Source of the DNA: Phycisphaerales bacterium
GTDB taxonomy: Bacteria; Planctomycetota; Phycisphaerae; Sedimentisphaerales; Anaerohalosphaeraceae
Direction of reading: 5' to 3'
Assembly (NCBI GenBank): GCA_011055475.1
Contig: DSDH01000177.1
Location: 1-11,950, forward strand
Length of the DNA stretch: 11,950 nucleotides
This document shows positions 1-5,095 of this stretch, piece by piece (positions within the stretch are counted from its first letter, which is position 1; the number at the start of each line of letters is the position of its first letter). A program made the translations under genes and the position numbers. Below the pieces are notes generated by a model, which did not search any database, had not been told where the DNA came from, and saw nothing but the letters and a program-made list of their open reading frames with translations.

Positions 1-836
1 GCCTTTACCTCGGAGGCCATATAGTCGGCCAGGGCGCCCGTGCCGGAGAGTTGCACGTTGCCGTGGGCGTCGCGTTCGGCGTTTTCGGCGAGCTTCTCGG
101 CCCACGTCTTGCCGTCGGTGTCGGCGATACCCTCGCTGACCGCGATAACGCACCGGCCCAATCGCTTATAGACCTCATCGACCTCGGCCAGGAATCGATC
201 AATGCCTAGCGGCCGTTCGGGGACGTAAATCAGGTGCGGCCCGTCATCGTCGCGCTGGCGGGCCAGGGCGCTGGCGGCGGTCAGAAAACCGGCGTGGCGC
301 CCCATGATGACGTCGATCTTCACGCCAGGCAGGGCCCGGTTGTCCAGGTCATCGCCCATGAGGGCACAGACCACGAATCGGGCCGCGGTGCCGTAGCCCG
401 GGCAGTGGTCGGTGACCAGCAGGTCGTTATCGACGGTCTTGGGAATGTGAAAAGCCCGCAGGTCGTAGCCGATCTGCTCGGCCATGCTGTTGACGATGTA
501 GCACGTGTTGGCCGAGTCGTTTCCGCCGATGTAGAAGAAATAGCGGATTTTGCGTTTCTCGAAGACATCCAGGATCTTCTTGCAGTAGGCTTCATCCGGC
601 TTGTCCCGGCTGGAGCCCAGGCCGGCCGAGGGTGACCGGGCAAGGGTCTCGAGCTCGGCGACGGAGAGGGTCTTGAGGTCGATGAACTGCTCATCGACGA
701 TGCCCCGGACGGCGTGTACGGCGCCGTAGAGGTGATCGATGTCGGGATGTTGGGCGGCTTCCTCGATGACGCCGACGAGCGACGCGTTAATCACTCCGGT
801 CGGCCCTCCGGACTGACTGACGACGGCATTAGCCAT
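1..836 (-). CDS. pfp: Pyrophosphate-type 6-phosphofructokinase, C-terminus cut by window edge
   Basis: This enzyme phosphorylates fructose 6-phosphate to the 1,6-bisphosphate in cytoplasmic glycolysis, probably with pyrophosphate rather than ATP. The reading frame is open from the ATG at 836 to the left edge, giving 278 residues of a family usually about 400 or more long. Visible motifs: the N-terminal SGGPTGVIN loop (residues 9-17), GGNDS at 104-108, PKTVDND at 132-138, MGR at 178-180 and SEG at 234-236. An Asp at the fourth position of GGNDS (D107, where ATP enzymes have Gly) and Lys133 in PKTVDND are the family's marks of pyrophosphate use. The first Asp of the usual GGDDS is Asn here, a variant I recall from some clostridial-type enzymes. 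AAAGG lies 9 nt before the ATG, and a sigma70-like promoter lies just upstream. The family is clear; phosphoryl-donor specificity is inferred from motifs. Confidence 0.93.
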   Translation of the reverse strand, partial: MANAVVSQSGGPTGVINASLVGVIEEAAQHPDIDHLYGAVHAVRGIVDEQFIDLKTLSVAELETLARSPSAGLGSSRDKPDEAYCKKILDVFEKRKIRYFFYIGGNDSANTCYIVNSMAEQIGYDLRAFHIPKTVDNDLLVTDHCPGYGTAARFVVCALMGDDLDNRALPGVKIDVIMGRHAGFLTAASALARQRDDDGPHLIYVPERPLGIDRFLAEVDEVYKRLGRCVIAVSEGIADTDGKTWAEKLAENAERDAHGNVQLSGTGALADYMASEVK

Positions 837-901
837 AGAAACAGACCTTTCGTGCAGTGGTTTCCTTGTCTTGTATGCGTCCGTGCCCAGATCGCGGGTG
901 G

Positions 902-929
902 ATTATAGGGTTCGATGACCGCTTGGCAA
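902..929 (-). promoter_or_regulatory. Sigma70-like promoter for the phosphofructokinase gene
   Basis: On the minus strand TTGCCA (929-924) is followed after 16 nt by a perfect TATAAT (907-902). This predicts a transcript start near 895 and an untranslated leader of about 60 nt. The promoter lies in the 126-nt gap after the thioesterase gene, so the phosphofructokinase is probably transcribed on its own as well as by read-through. I saw no convincing intrinsic terminator in this gap, only a short T5 run (minus strand) without a good stem. Confidence 0.6.
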
Positions 930-962
930 GGAAAAACAGCGGACGCGGGCCCGGTTTGCGGC

Positions 963-1361
963 TCACGGGGTCTCGTGCAGGAAGTCGGGCACGCGGCGGG
1001 GCCGGCCCGCGGCGTCCACACACGCCAGGACGGTGGCGCCCTCGGCCAGCAGCAGCCCCGTCGGCCGGCGGCACAGACGATACGCGTGCTCCACGCGGGC
1101 GCTGGAGACCTTCGTGCACGTGGTCGTCAGATCGAGCGGCTCATCGTAATAGGCCGGGCGGTGGTACTTGATCGTCAACTGGAAGACGACGAAGTAGACC
1201 CCCTCGTTTTCCAACTGGCTATAGGCCACGCCCGCGGCCCGGAGCCACTCGGTGCGGCCCATCTCGAACCAGATGGGATACACCGAATGGTGCACGACAC
1301 CCGCCTGGTCGGTCTCGCAGTACCGCGGCACAACCGTGATCGTATGTTCGCGTTCGGCCAT
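963..1361 (-). CDS. YbgC/4HBT-family acyl-CoA thioesterase
   Basis: A 132-residue hotdog-fold thioesterase, the normal length for this family of cytoplasmic enzymes that hydrolyse acyl-CoA or acyl-ACP thioesters. The diagnostic N-terminal motif is intact: YCETDQAGVVHHSVYPIWFE at residues 14-33, where Asp18 is the expected catalytic residue, followed by the helix MGRTEWL. A YHRPAYYDEPL segment (66-76) matches the family's central strand and turn. The start ATG is 32 nt after the sulfatase stop. The nearest Shine-Dalgarno-like run (AAAGGA, 1375-1380) is a rather long 13 nt away. It is probably co-transcribed with the sulfatase and MGMT upstream, though no metabolic link between the three is evident. 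The substrate cannot be told from sequence. Tol-Pal-linked ybgC is not supported by the neighbours, so I give no symbol. Confidence 0.87.
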   Translation of the reverse strand: MAEREHTITVVPRYCETDQAGVVHHSVYPIWFEMGRTEWLRAAGVAYSQLENEGVYFVVFQLTIKYHRPAYYDEPLDLTTTCTKVSSARVEHAYRLCRRPTGLLLAEGATVLACVDAAGRPRRVPDFLHETP

Positions 1362-1393
1362 GATCGGCTCAGCGTCCTTTCATTTCGTCCGGG

Positions 1394-2980
1394 TCAATCC
1401 CGCACGCCGCAGCGCTGTGCCCAGGCGCGGTAGAGGGCGAGCATGTCCTGCACCCGCTGCGGGTCGTCCGTCGCCCGGTCGTGGAGCTCGGTGCGGTCGG
1501 CGGCCATGTCGTAAAGCTCCCAGCGGCCGCCCTTTCGCGAAACCAGCTTCCAATCGCCCCGGCGGACGGCCTTGTTCCCCTCGTGCTCCCAGTAAAGGGC
1601 CTCGTGGCCCGTTCGCGGGAGGCCCTGGAAGCAGGGCACGAGGCTCTTGCCCTCCAGGGGCGTGATGGGCGTGGCCTTGAACGTATCGGGATAATCGGCT
1701 CCGCTCACCTCGCAGCAGGTGGCCATGAGGTCGATAATGTGACCTACTTGGTGGCAGAGCGTCCCCGGTCGGACGACGCCGGGCCAGCGGGCGATCAGCG
1801 GGGTGGAGATGCCGCCTTCGTGAACCCAGTGTTTGTACAGGCGGAAGGGCGTGTTGCTGGCGTTGGCCCAGCTCTGGCCGTAGCTCATGTAAGAATCCTC
1901 ACCGCCTGGCGGCAGGCCGTTCTTGCGGTTGTCGAACCCCCAGGGTCCGCCCTCGTGGCAGCCGCCATTGTCCGACAGGAACAGGATGATCGTCTCCTCC
2001 TCGCGGCCCAGACGGCGGACCGCGTCCAGCACGCGTCCGATGCCCTGGTCCATCCGGTCGATCTGCGCGGCATAGACGGCCATCTTCAGGTCCATCTCGT
2101 CCTTGCGGGCGTCACTGAGGGTGTCCCAGGCCTGGACCGTCTCATCCCGTGGCGTCAGGAGCCATTGCGCATCGACCAGGCCCATCTCGATCTGCCGGCG
2201 GTGTCGGCGGCGGCGCAATTCGTCCCAGCCGATGCGGTACTTTCCACGGTACCGGGCGATGTCCTCGGGCCAGGCGTGCAGCGGCCAATGCGGTGCGGTG
2301 TAGGCCAGGTACAGAAAGAACGGCTTGTCGGGGGTCGTGTCGTTTTCCAGAAACTGCACCGCGTGATCGGTGAAGGCGTCGGTCATGTAGAAGCCCTCCC
2401 GCGGCGGGGTGAAGGGCTGATCGTCCAGAGCCATCTTGCGGCGGACATTGGGGGCCTTGGCCTTGGCGATGTTCCAGTAATTGGCCCCCCCGCTGACCAG
2501 ACCGAAAAACCGGTCGAAGCCGCGATCGGTGGGCCAGTACGGGCGGTCCTCGCCGACGTGCCACTTGCCGCTCATCAGCGTCGTGTAGCCGGCGGTCTTG
2601 AGCACCTCCGCGAGCGTGACGCAGCGGTCGTTGAGATAACCCTGGTATGGGCCTGGTCCGCGACCGTTGACCATACCGCCCATGCCCGCCTGGTGAGGGT
2701 AGAGACCCGTCAGCAGCGAGGCCCGCGTCGGGCAGCAGCGGGCGGCGTTGTAGAAGTGGGTGAATCGCATCCCCTCGGCGGCCAGCCGGTCGAGGTTGGG
2801 CGTGCGAATCTCGCCGCCATAGCAGCCGATGTCCGAAAAGCCCATGTCGTCGGCCATGATGAGCACGATGTTGGGTCGTTTTTTGCGACCGGGGGCGCCG
2901 GCACCCAGGGTGTGGCAGCCCGTCAGATACGAAACGGTTGCGGTCCAGCCGACGGCCTTGACAAAATCACGTCGATTCAT
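1394..2980 (-). CDS. Tat-exported lipoprotein sulfatase (formylglycine-dependent)
   Basis: Hydrolyses a sulfate ester, probably on a polysaccharide or aryl substrate, outside the cytoplasm. The 528-residue product starts at the ATG at 2980, which has GGAGG 5 nt upstream; the open frame runs further 5' but without a better start. The N-terminus is a Tat signal (NRRDFVKA) ending in a lipobox (YLTGC, Cys22), so a membrane-anchored lipoprotein is likely. The sulfatase signature CCPTR at 82-86 makes Cys82 the expected formylglycine, continuing into ASLLTG. Metal and catalytic residues are in place: Asp44-Asp45, Lys139 and His141 (GKWH), His231 (TAPH), Asp337-Asn338 (LSDNGG), Lys383 and the HEGG at 387-390. 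It looks fully functional. Maturation would need a formylglycine-generating enzyme, not seen here. It lies 26 nt after MGMT. The class is certain; the substrate is unknown. Confidence 0.95.
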   Translation of the reverse strand: MNRRDFVKAVGWTATVSYLTGCHTLGAGAPGRKKRPNIVLIMADDMGFSDIGCYGGEIRTPNLDRLAAEGMRFTHFYNAARCCPTRASLLTGLYPHQAGMGGMVNGRGPGPYQGYLNDRCVTLAEVLKTAGYTTLMSGKWHVGEDRPYWPTDRGFDRFFGLVSGGANYWNIAKAKAPNVRRKMALDDQPFTPPREGFYMTDAFTDHAVQFLENDTTPDKPFFLYLAYTAPHWPLHAWPEDIARYRGKYRIGWDELRRRRHRRQIEMGLVDAQWLLTPRDETVQAWDTLSDARKDEMDLKMAVYAAQIDRMDQGIGRVLDAVRRLGREEETIILFLSDNGGCHEGGPWGFDNRKNGLPPGGEDSYMSYGQSWANASNTPFRLYKHWVHEGGISTPLIARWPGVVRPGTLCHQVGHIIDLMATCCEVSGADYPDTFKATPITPLEGKSLVPCFQGLPRTGHEALYWEHEGNKAVRRGDWKLVSRKGGRWELYDMAADRTELHDRATDDPQRVQDMLALYRAWAQRCGVRD

Positions 2981-3006
2981 GCTTTCCTCCCTTGGCCAGG
3001 CGTAAA

Positions 3007-3531
3007 TCACGATCGGAGCTTTGCAACCCCGGCGCGTTCCAGGTCCAGCAGGCGCTGTTTGAGCCTCGGTCCCCCCGGCCCGGAAAAACCTCCGACACCG
3101 CCGCTGCTCGGCAAAATGCGATGGCACGGCACGAGCAGCGGGACGGGATTGCGTCGCATCACGCTGCCGACGGCACGGGCGGCGCCGGGGCAACCGGCTC
3201 GCAAGGCCAGGCCCCCGTAGGTGAGTGTCTGCCCGTAGGGCACGGACCGACAGGCGTCGACCACCTTGCGGGAAAACGGACTGAGGGCCTCTATATCAAG
3301 CGCGAATGGCCGGAAATCCACCGCCTCGCCCTGGACATAGGCCCGAACCGCTCGCTGCAAATCGGGCATGAAGGTCGGATTCAGTCGCGCGGGGCCTCGT
3401 TCCAGAAGATCCCGCTCAAGGGCGTCGGTGTCCTGATTCGGCAGACAGAAGCGTTGCACGCGACCGACCCGGCCACGAATACCGGCCGGACCCCAGCGGG
3501 TCTCGAAAATTACGTATTGCACGTCCGACAT
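3007..3531 (-). CDS. ogt: Methylated-DNA--[protein]-cysteine S-methyltransferase
   Basis: Suicide repair protein that takes the alkyl group from O6-alkylguanine (and O4-alkylthymine) onto its own cysteine. The 174-residue product has an N-terminal ribonuclease-H-like domain (about 1-80) and the conserved C-terminal DNA-binding/active-site domain. The latter contains PYGQTLTYG (98-106), the arginine-finger segment GAARAVGSVMRRNP (116-129) and LVPCHRI (133-139) with acceptor Cys136. I chose the ATG at 3531 because GAGG lies 9 nt upstream. Codons further 5' would place starts inside or right beside a perfect tandem repeat. There is no Ada-type N-terminal regulatory domain, so the Ogt type is the best match. 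It heads a minus-strand gene string ending with the thioesterase. The function is secure; ogt rather than another MGMT name is a convention. Confidence 0.94.
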   Translation of the reverse strand: MSDVQYVIFETRWGPAGIRGRVGRVQRFCLPNQDTDALERDLLERGPARLNPTFMPDLQRAVRAYVQGEAVDFRPFALDIEALSPFSRKVVDACRSVPYGQTLTYGGLALRAGCPGAARAVGSVMRRNPVPLLVPCHRILPSSGGVGGFSGPGGPRLKQRLLDLERAGVAKLRS

Positions 3532-3544
3532 ACGGCCCATCCTC

Positions 3545-3572
3545 ATATGCCATGCAATATATGCCATGCAAT
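3545..3572. repeat. Perfect 14-bp tandem direct repeat beside the MGMT start
   Basis: The 14-mer ATATGCCATGCAAT occurs twice with no spacer (3545-3558 and 3559-3572). It lies immediately upstream of the Shine-Dalgarno sequence of the repair methyltransferase gene (minus strand). It could be a pair of regulator-binding sites or a slippage duplication. It does not resemble the E. coli Ada box. It is AT-richer than the flanking DNA and is the only such repeat I see in the window. Confidence 0.8.
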
Positions 3573-3609
3573 GCCGCGGGGCCCGCCTGCCCACGAGCCG
3601 CCGTTGGGC

Positions 3610-3638
3610 TTGACAGAAGCGGCCGACCCGGTCATAAT
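3610..3638 (+). promoter_or_regulatory. Sigma70-like promoter P1 for the FHA-GAF gene
   Basis: A perfect TTGACA (3610-3615) is followed by a 17-nt spacer and CATAAT (3633-3638), predicting a start near 3645. The resulting leader to the ATG at 3752 is about 107 nt. The promoter lies in the divergent region between MGMT and the FHA-GAF gene. Confidence 0.6.
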
Positions 3639-3663
3639 CCCCGTGGACCGTCGATGAATCTCA

Positions 3664-3691
3664 TTGCCTGGGCTTCAGACTGCAAGATAAT
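3664..3691 (+). promoter_or_regulatory. Possible second promoter P2 for the FHA-GAF gene
   Basis: TTGCCT (3664-3669), a 16-nt spacer and GATAAT (3686-3691) form a weaker sigma70-like promoter downstream of P1, with an expected start near 3698. Tandem promoters would allow two levels of expression. This is sequence resemblance only. Confidence 0.35.
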
Positions 3692-3751
3692 CGTATCGGG
3701 CGGCGTTGTACAGAGCGGAGACTCGAGGGGTTCTGTGGAGCGAGAGGAGCG

Positions 3752-4624
3752 ATGCAACTGGTGGTCAAACATACCGACCGCTTTGTGAAGGAGGCGCACT
3801 TTCCCCAGGGCCCCGTGTACATCGGCAGCGGTATCGAGTGCCACGTCTGCCTCCAGGATGAATCAGTCGATCCTGAACACGTGGTGCTGTGTGGGGCCGA
3901 TGAGACCGAGTGGTTCGCCGAGCCCGTGGGCTCGAGGACGCCGGTGTTGTTGAACCGAAAGCCCCTCCAGCGTCAGCCGCTTCGTGACGGTGACGTGCTG
4001 GCGGTCGGGGAATACCACATCGAGGTGCAATTGACGGGCAAGGCGGCGACGGCGGCCCTGGGGGCCATGAGTCCCCGCGAGATCGCCGAACGGATCGCCG
4101 CCCGGCCGCCCAAGAACATCGTGCGGCTGTTCGATCAGCCCGATTCGCCCGACATCCGCATGCCCCCCCGGCGGTACAAGGACTACCTGGCGGTGACGAC
4201 GGCCATCCAGAAGGCCCCGAGCGAACACGAACTGGTCAAGACGCTCCTGGCCGTCACCAAGCAGCAGTTCGGCATGCTGCACACGTTCATCGCCGTCCGG
4301 CGGCAGCCGACCGGGCCGTTCACGTGCCAGGTGGGTAAGCGTCGGACCGGTCAGAACATCCAGCTCGCCGAGATGGTGTTCCAGCACTTCATTCGCGAGG
4401 CGGTGGATAAACAGCAGTACATCCTGATCCCGATCCTTCCCGAGCAGCAGATTTACGAGCGGATTCGGTCGGCGGTGATCTCGCCGATTCTGGCGCCGGG
4501 CGGCTGTTACGGCGTGGTCTATGCCGACAACGCCGTGGATGACCCGCACTACAGTCTGACCGATCTGGATTACCTGATGTTGCTGACGGTTCAGGCCGGG
4601 GCGAGAATCCGTCAACTGTCGTAG
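3752..4624 (+). CDS. FHA domain - GAF-like domain signalling protein
   Basis: A 290-residue cytoplasmic protein without signal peptide or membrane segment. Residues 1-95 read as an FHA (phosphothreonine-binding) beta-sandwich: YIGSGIECHVCLQDESVDPEH near 23-43, an Asn at the usual loop position (N69) and LRDGDVLAVGEYHIEV at 77-92. About 50 linker residues lead to a C-terminal GAF-like sensor domain (about 145-288) ending in GCYGVVYADN (251-260) and SLTDLDYLMLLTVQAGARI. The FHA motif is degenerate. The usual Gly-Arg is Gly-Ser (25-26) and the usual Ser-Arg-x-His is Asp-Pro-Glu-His (40-43), so phosphopeptide binding may be weak or lost. FHA-GAF pairs often sit on kinase, cyclase or sigma54-activator proteins, but no output domain is present, so it may be an adaptor. 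The ATG has an AGAGGAG ribosome-binding site very close to it. Domain calls are by eye. Confidence 0.78.
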   Translation: MQLVVKHTDRFVKEAHFPQGPVYIGSGIECHVCLQDESVDPEHVVLCGADETEWFAEPVGSRTPVLLNRKPLQRQPLRDGDVLAVGEYHIEVQLTGKAATAALGAMSPREIAERIAARPPKNIVRLFDQPDSPDIRMPPRRYKDYLAVTTAIQKAPSEHELVKTLLAVTKQQFGMLHTFIAVRRQPTGPFTCQVGKRRTGQNIQLAEMVFQHFIREAVDKQQYILIPILPEQQIYERIRSAVISPILAPGGCYGVVYADNAVDDPHYSLTDLDYLMLLTVQAGARIRQLS

Positions 4625-4710
4625 CAGGCTGTTAGAAAAGATGTCACCCCGGACTTGATCCGGGGTCCACGCTCAACGTGTCTGTGGTCCGTCCGTTTCT
4701 CAACGGGCTG
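4625..4710. repeat. REP/MITE-like palindromic element
   Basis: The stretch directly after the FHA-GAF stop contains a perfect 7-bp inverted repeat (CCCCGGA at 4647-4653, TCCGGGG at 4659-4665, 5-nt loop). Imperfectly matching inverted ends flank it: CAGGCTGTTAGAAAAG at 4625-4640, and CGTTTCTCAACGGGCTG at 4694-4710 on the opposite sense, about 10 of 16 positions shared. I recall CAGGCTGTTGAAAAA-type ends and GTCACCCCGGACTTGATCCGGGG-type palindromes as common dispersed repeats in other bacterial genomes. No transposase is present. The central hairpin has no T-tract, so it is a poor intrinsic terminator, though it may slow polymerase. Copy number elsewhere in the genome is unknown. Confidence 0.45.
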
Positions 4711-4748
4711 ACAGGCTCGATACGGTGACGATCGCACAAGGAGAAGCG

Positions 4749-4829
4749 ATGCGCGAAGGCAACAGATGTTCAACACGACGGGCGTTCATCCGGGCCGGTC
4801 TGACGGCGGGGGCATTGCCCGGGGAATGA
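4749..4829 (+). pseudogene. Orphan Tat signal-peptide stub (remnant of an exported-protein gene)
   Basis: A 26-codon frame with a strong ribosome-binding site (AAGGAG at 4738-4743, 5 nt before the ATG) encodes a textbook Tat signal start: CSTRRAFIRAGLTAGALPG at residues 7-25. It then stops at TGA (4827-4829). Only the twin-arginine and hydrophobic regions survive; no mature protein follows in this or another frame. In planctomycetes such leaders typically head sulfatases or oxidoreductases, so this is most simply the 5' end left by a deletion or replacement. The new sequence begins with a consensus promoter 18 nt later. An alternative is a real short peptide. Confidence 0.5.
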
Positions 4830-4846
4830 TTTCGCCTTTTTGGGTG

Positions 4847-4876
4847 TTGACACGAAGGTTTGGGATGTTCTATAAT
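4847..4876 (+). promoter_or_regulatory. Perfect-consensus sigma70 promoter before the surface-protein operon
   Basis: TTGACA (4847-4852) and TATAAT (4871-4876) both match consensus exactly, separated by 18 nt. Transcription is expected to start near 4883. The nearest gene start is 213 nt further on, so the transcript would carry a long structured leader. Confidence 0.7.
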
Positions 4877-4907
4877 GGACTTGACAATTGAATAGGTGGT
4901 AATTCGC

Positions 4908-4942
4908 TGGTCTTCGGCGTTTTGGGCAAAACCGCCAGACCA
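4908..4942 (+). promoter_or_regulatory. Leader hairpin, possible attenuator or small RNA
   Basis: About 25 nt after the predicted start, TGGTCT (4908-4913) pairs with AGACCA (4937-4942). Inside it GGCGTTTT (4916-4923) pairs with AAAA-CGCC (4928-4936) across a GGGC loop, with a TC bulge on one side and a single C on the other. A T6 run follows at 4975-4980 after a weak AGGG/CCCT stem. The unit could be a roughly 100-nt small RNA or an attenuated leader. I recognise no known riboswitch. Confidence 0.35.
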
Positions 4943-5031
4943 AGGGTCTCACGAGATGGGAGGGTCAGCGCCCCTTTTTTCCGCGTGTGTCCGACGGGAG
5001 AACGACCGCTGTCTCGATAAATCGGTTCGGA

Positions 5032-5037
5032 TATAAT
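5032..5037 (+). promoter_or_regulatory. Second TATAAT -10 box near the surface-protein start
   Basis: A perfect TATAAT lies 58 nt before the chosen ATG, but the -35 position (CTGTCT at 17-nt spacing) is poor. It may serve as a downstream, activator-dependent promoter that bypasses the leader hairpin. Confidence 0.3.
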
Positions 5038-5095
5038 AACCCGGGGACAGACGGTGTTCTATAGGTAGACCATGGGGGTCTTTCGGGAGATGAGC

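Noticed and set aside
234..635. Plus-strand frame within the phosphofructokinase region
   Set aside because: Antisense shadow; the minus strand carries the GGNDS and PKTVDND motifs in an uninterrupted frame.
1481..3220. Long plus-strand open frame (579 codons) opposite the sulfatase and MGMT
   Set aside because: Its translation has no recognisable motifs, while the minus-strand frames carry full sulfatase and MGMT signatures. It is the usual high-GC antisense shadow.
3552..3788. Small plus-strand frames before the FHA-GAF gene, including an ATG at 3654
   Set aside because: No ribosome-binding site and the frame overlaps the real start at 3752; more likely untranslated leader.
4163..4169. 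C7 run in the FHA-GAF gene as another possible slippage site
   Set aside because: The frame is intact through it; kept only as a control showing that not every long run is misread.
3863..4615. Minus-strand open frame of 250 codons opposite the FHA-GAF gene
   Set aside because: No ribosome-binding site or domain signal; the plus strand is clearly coding.
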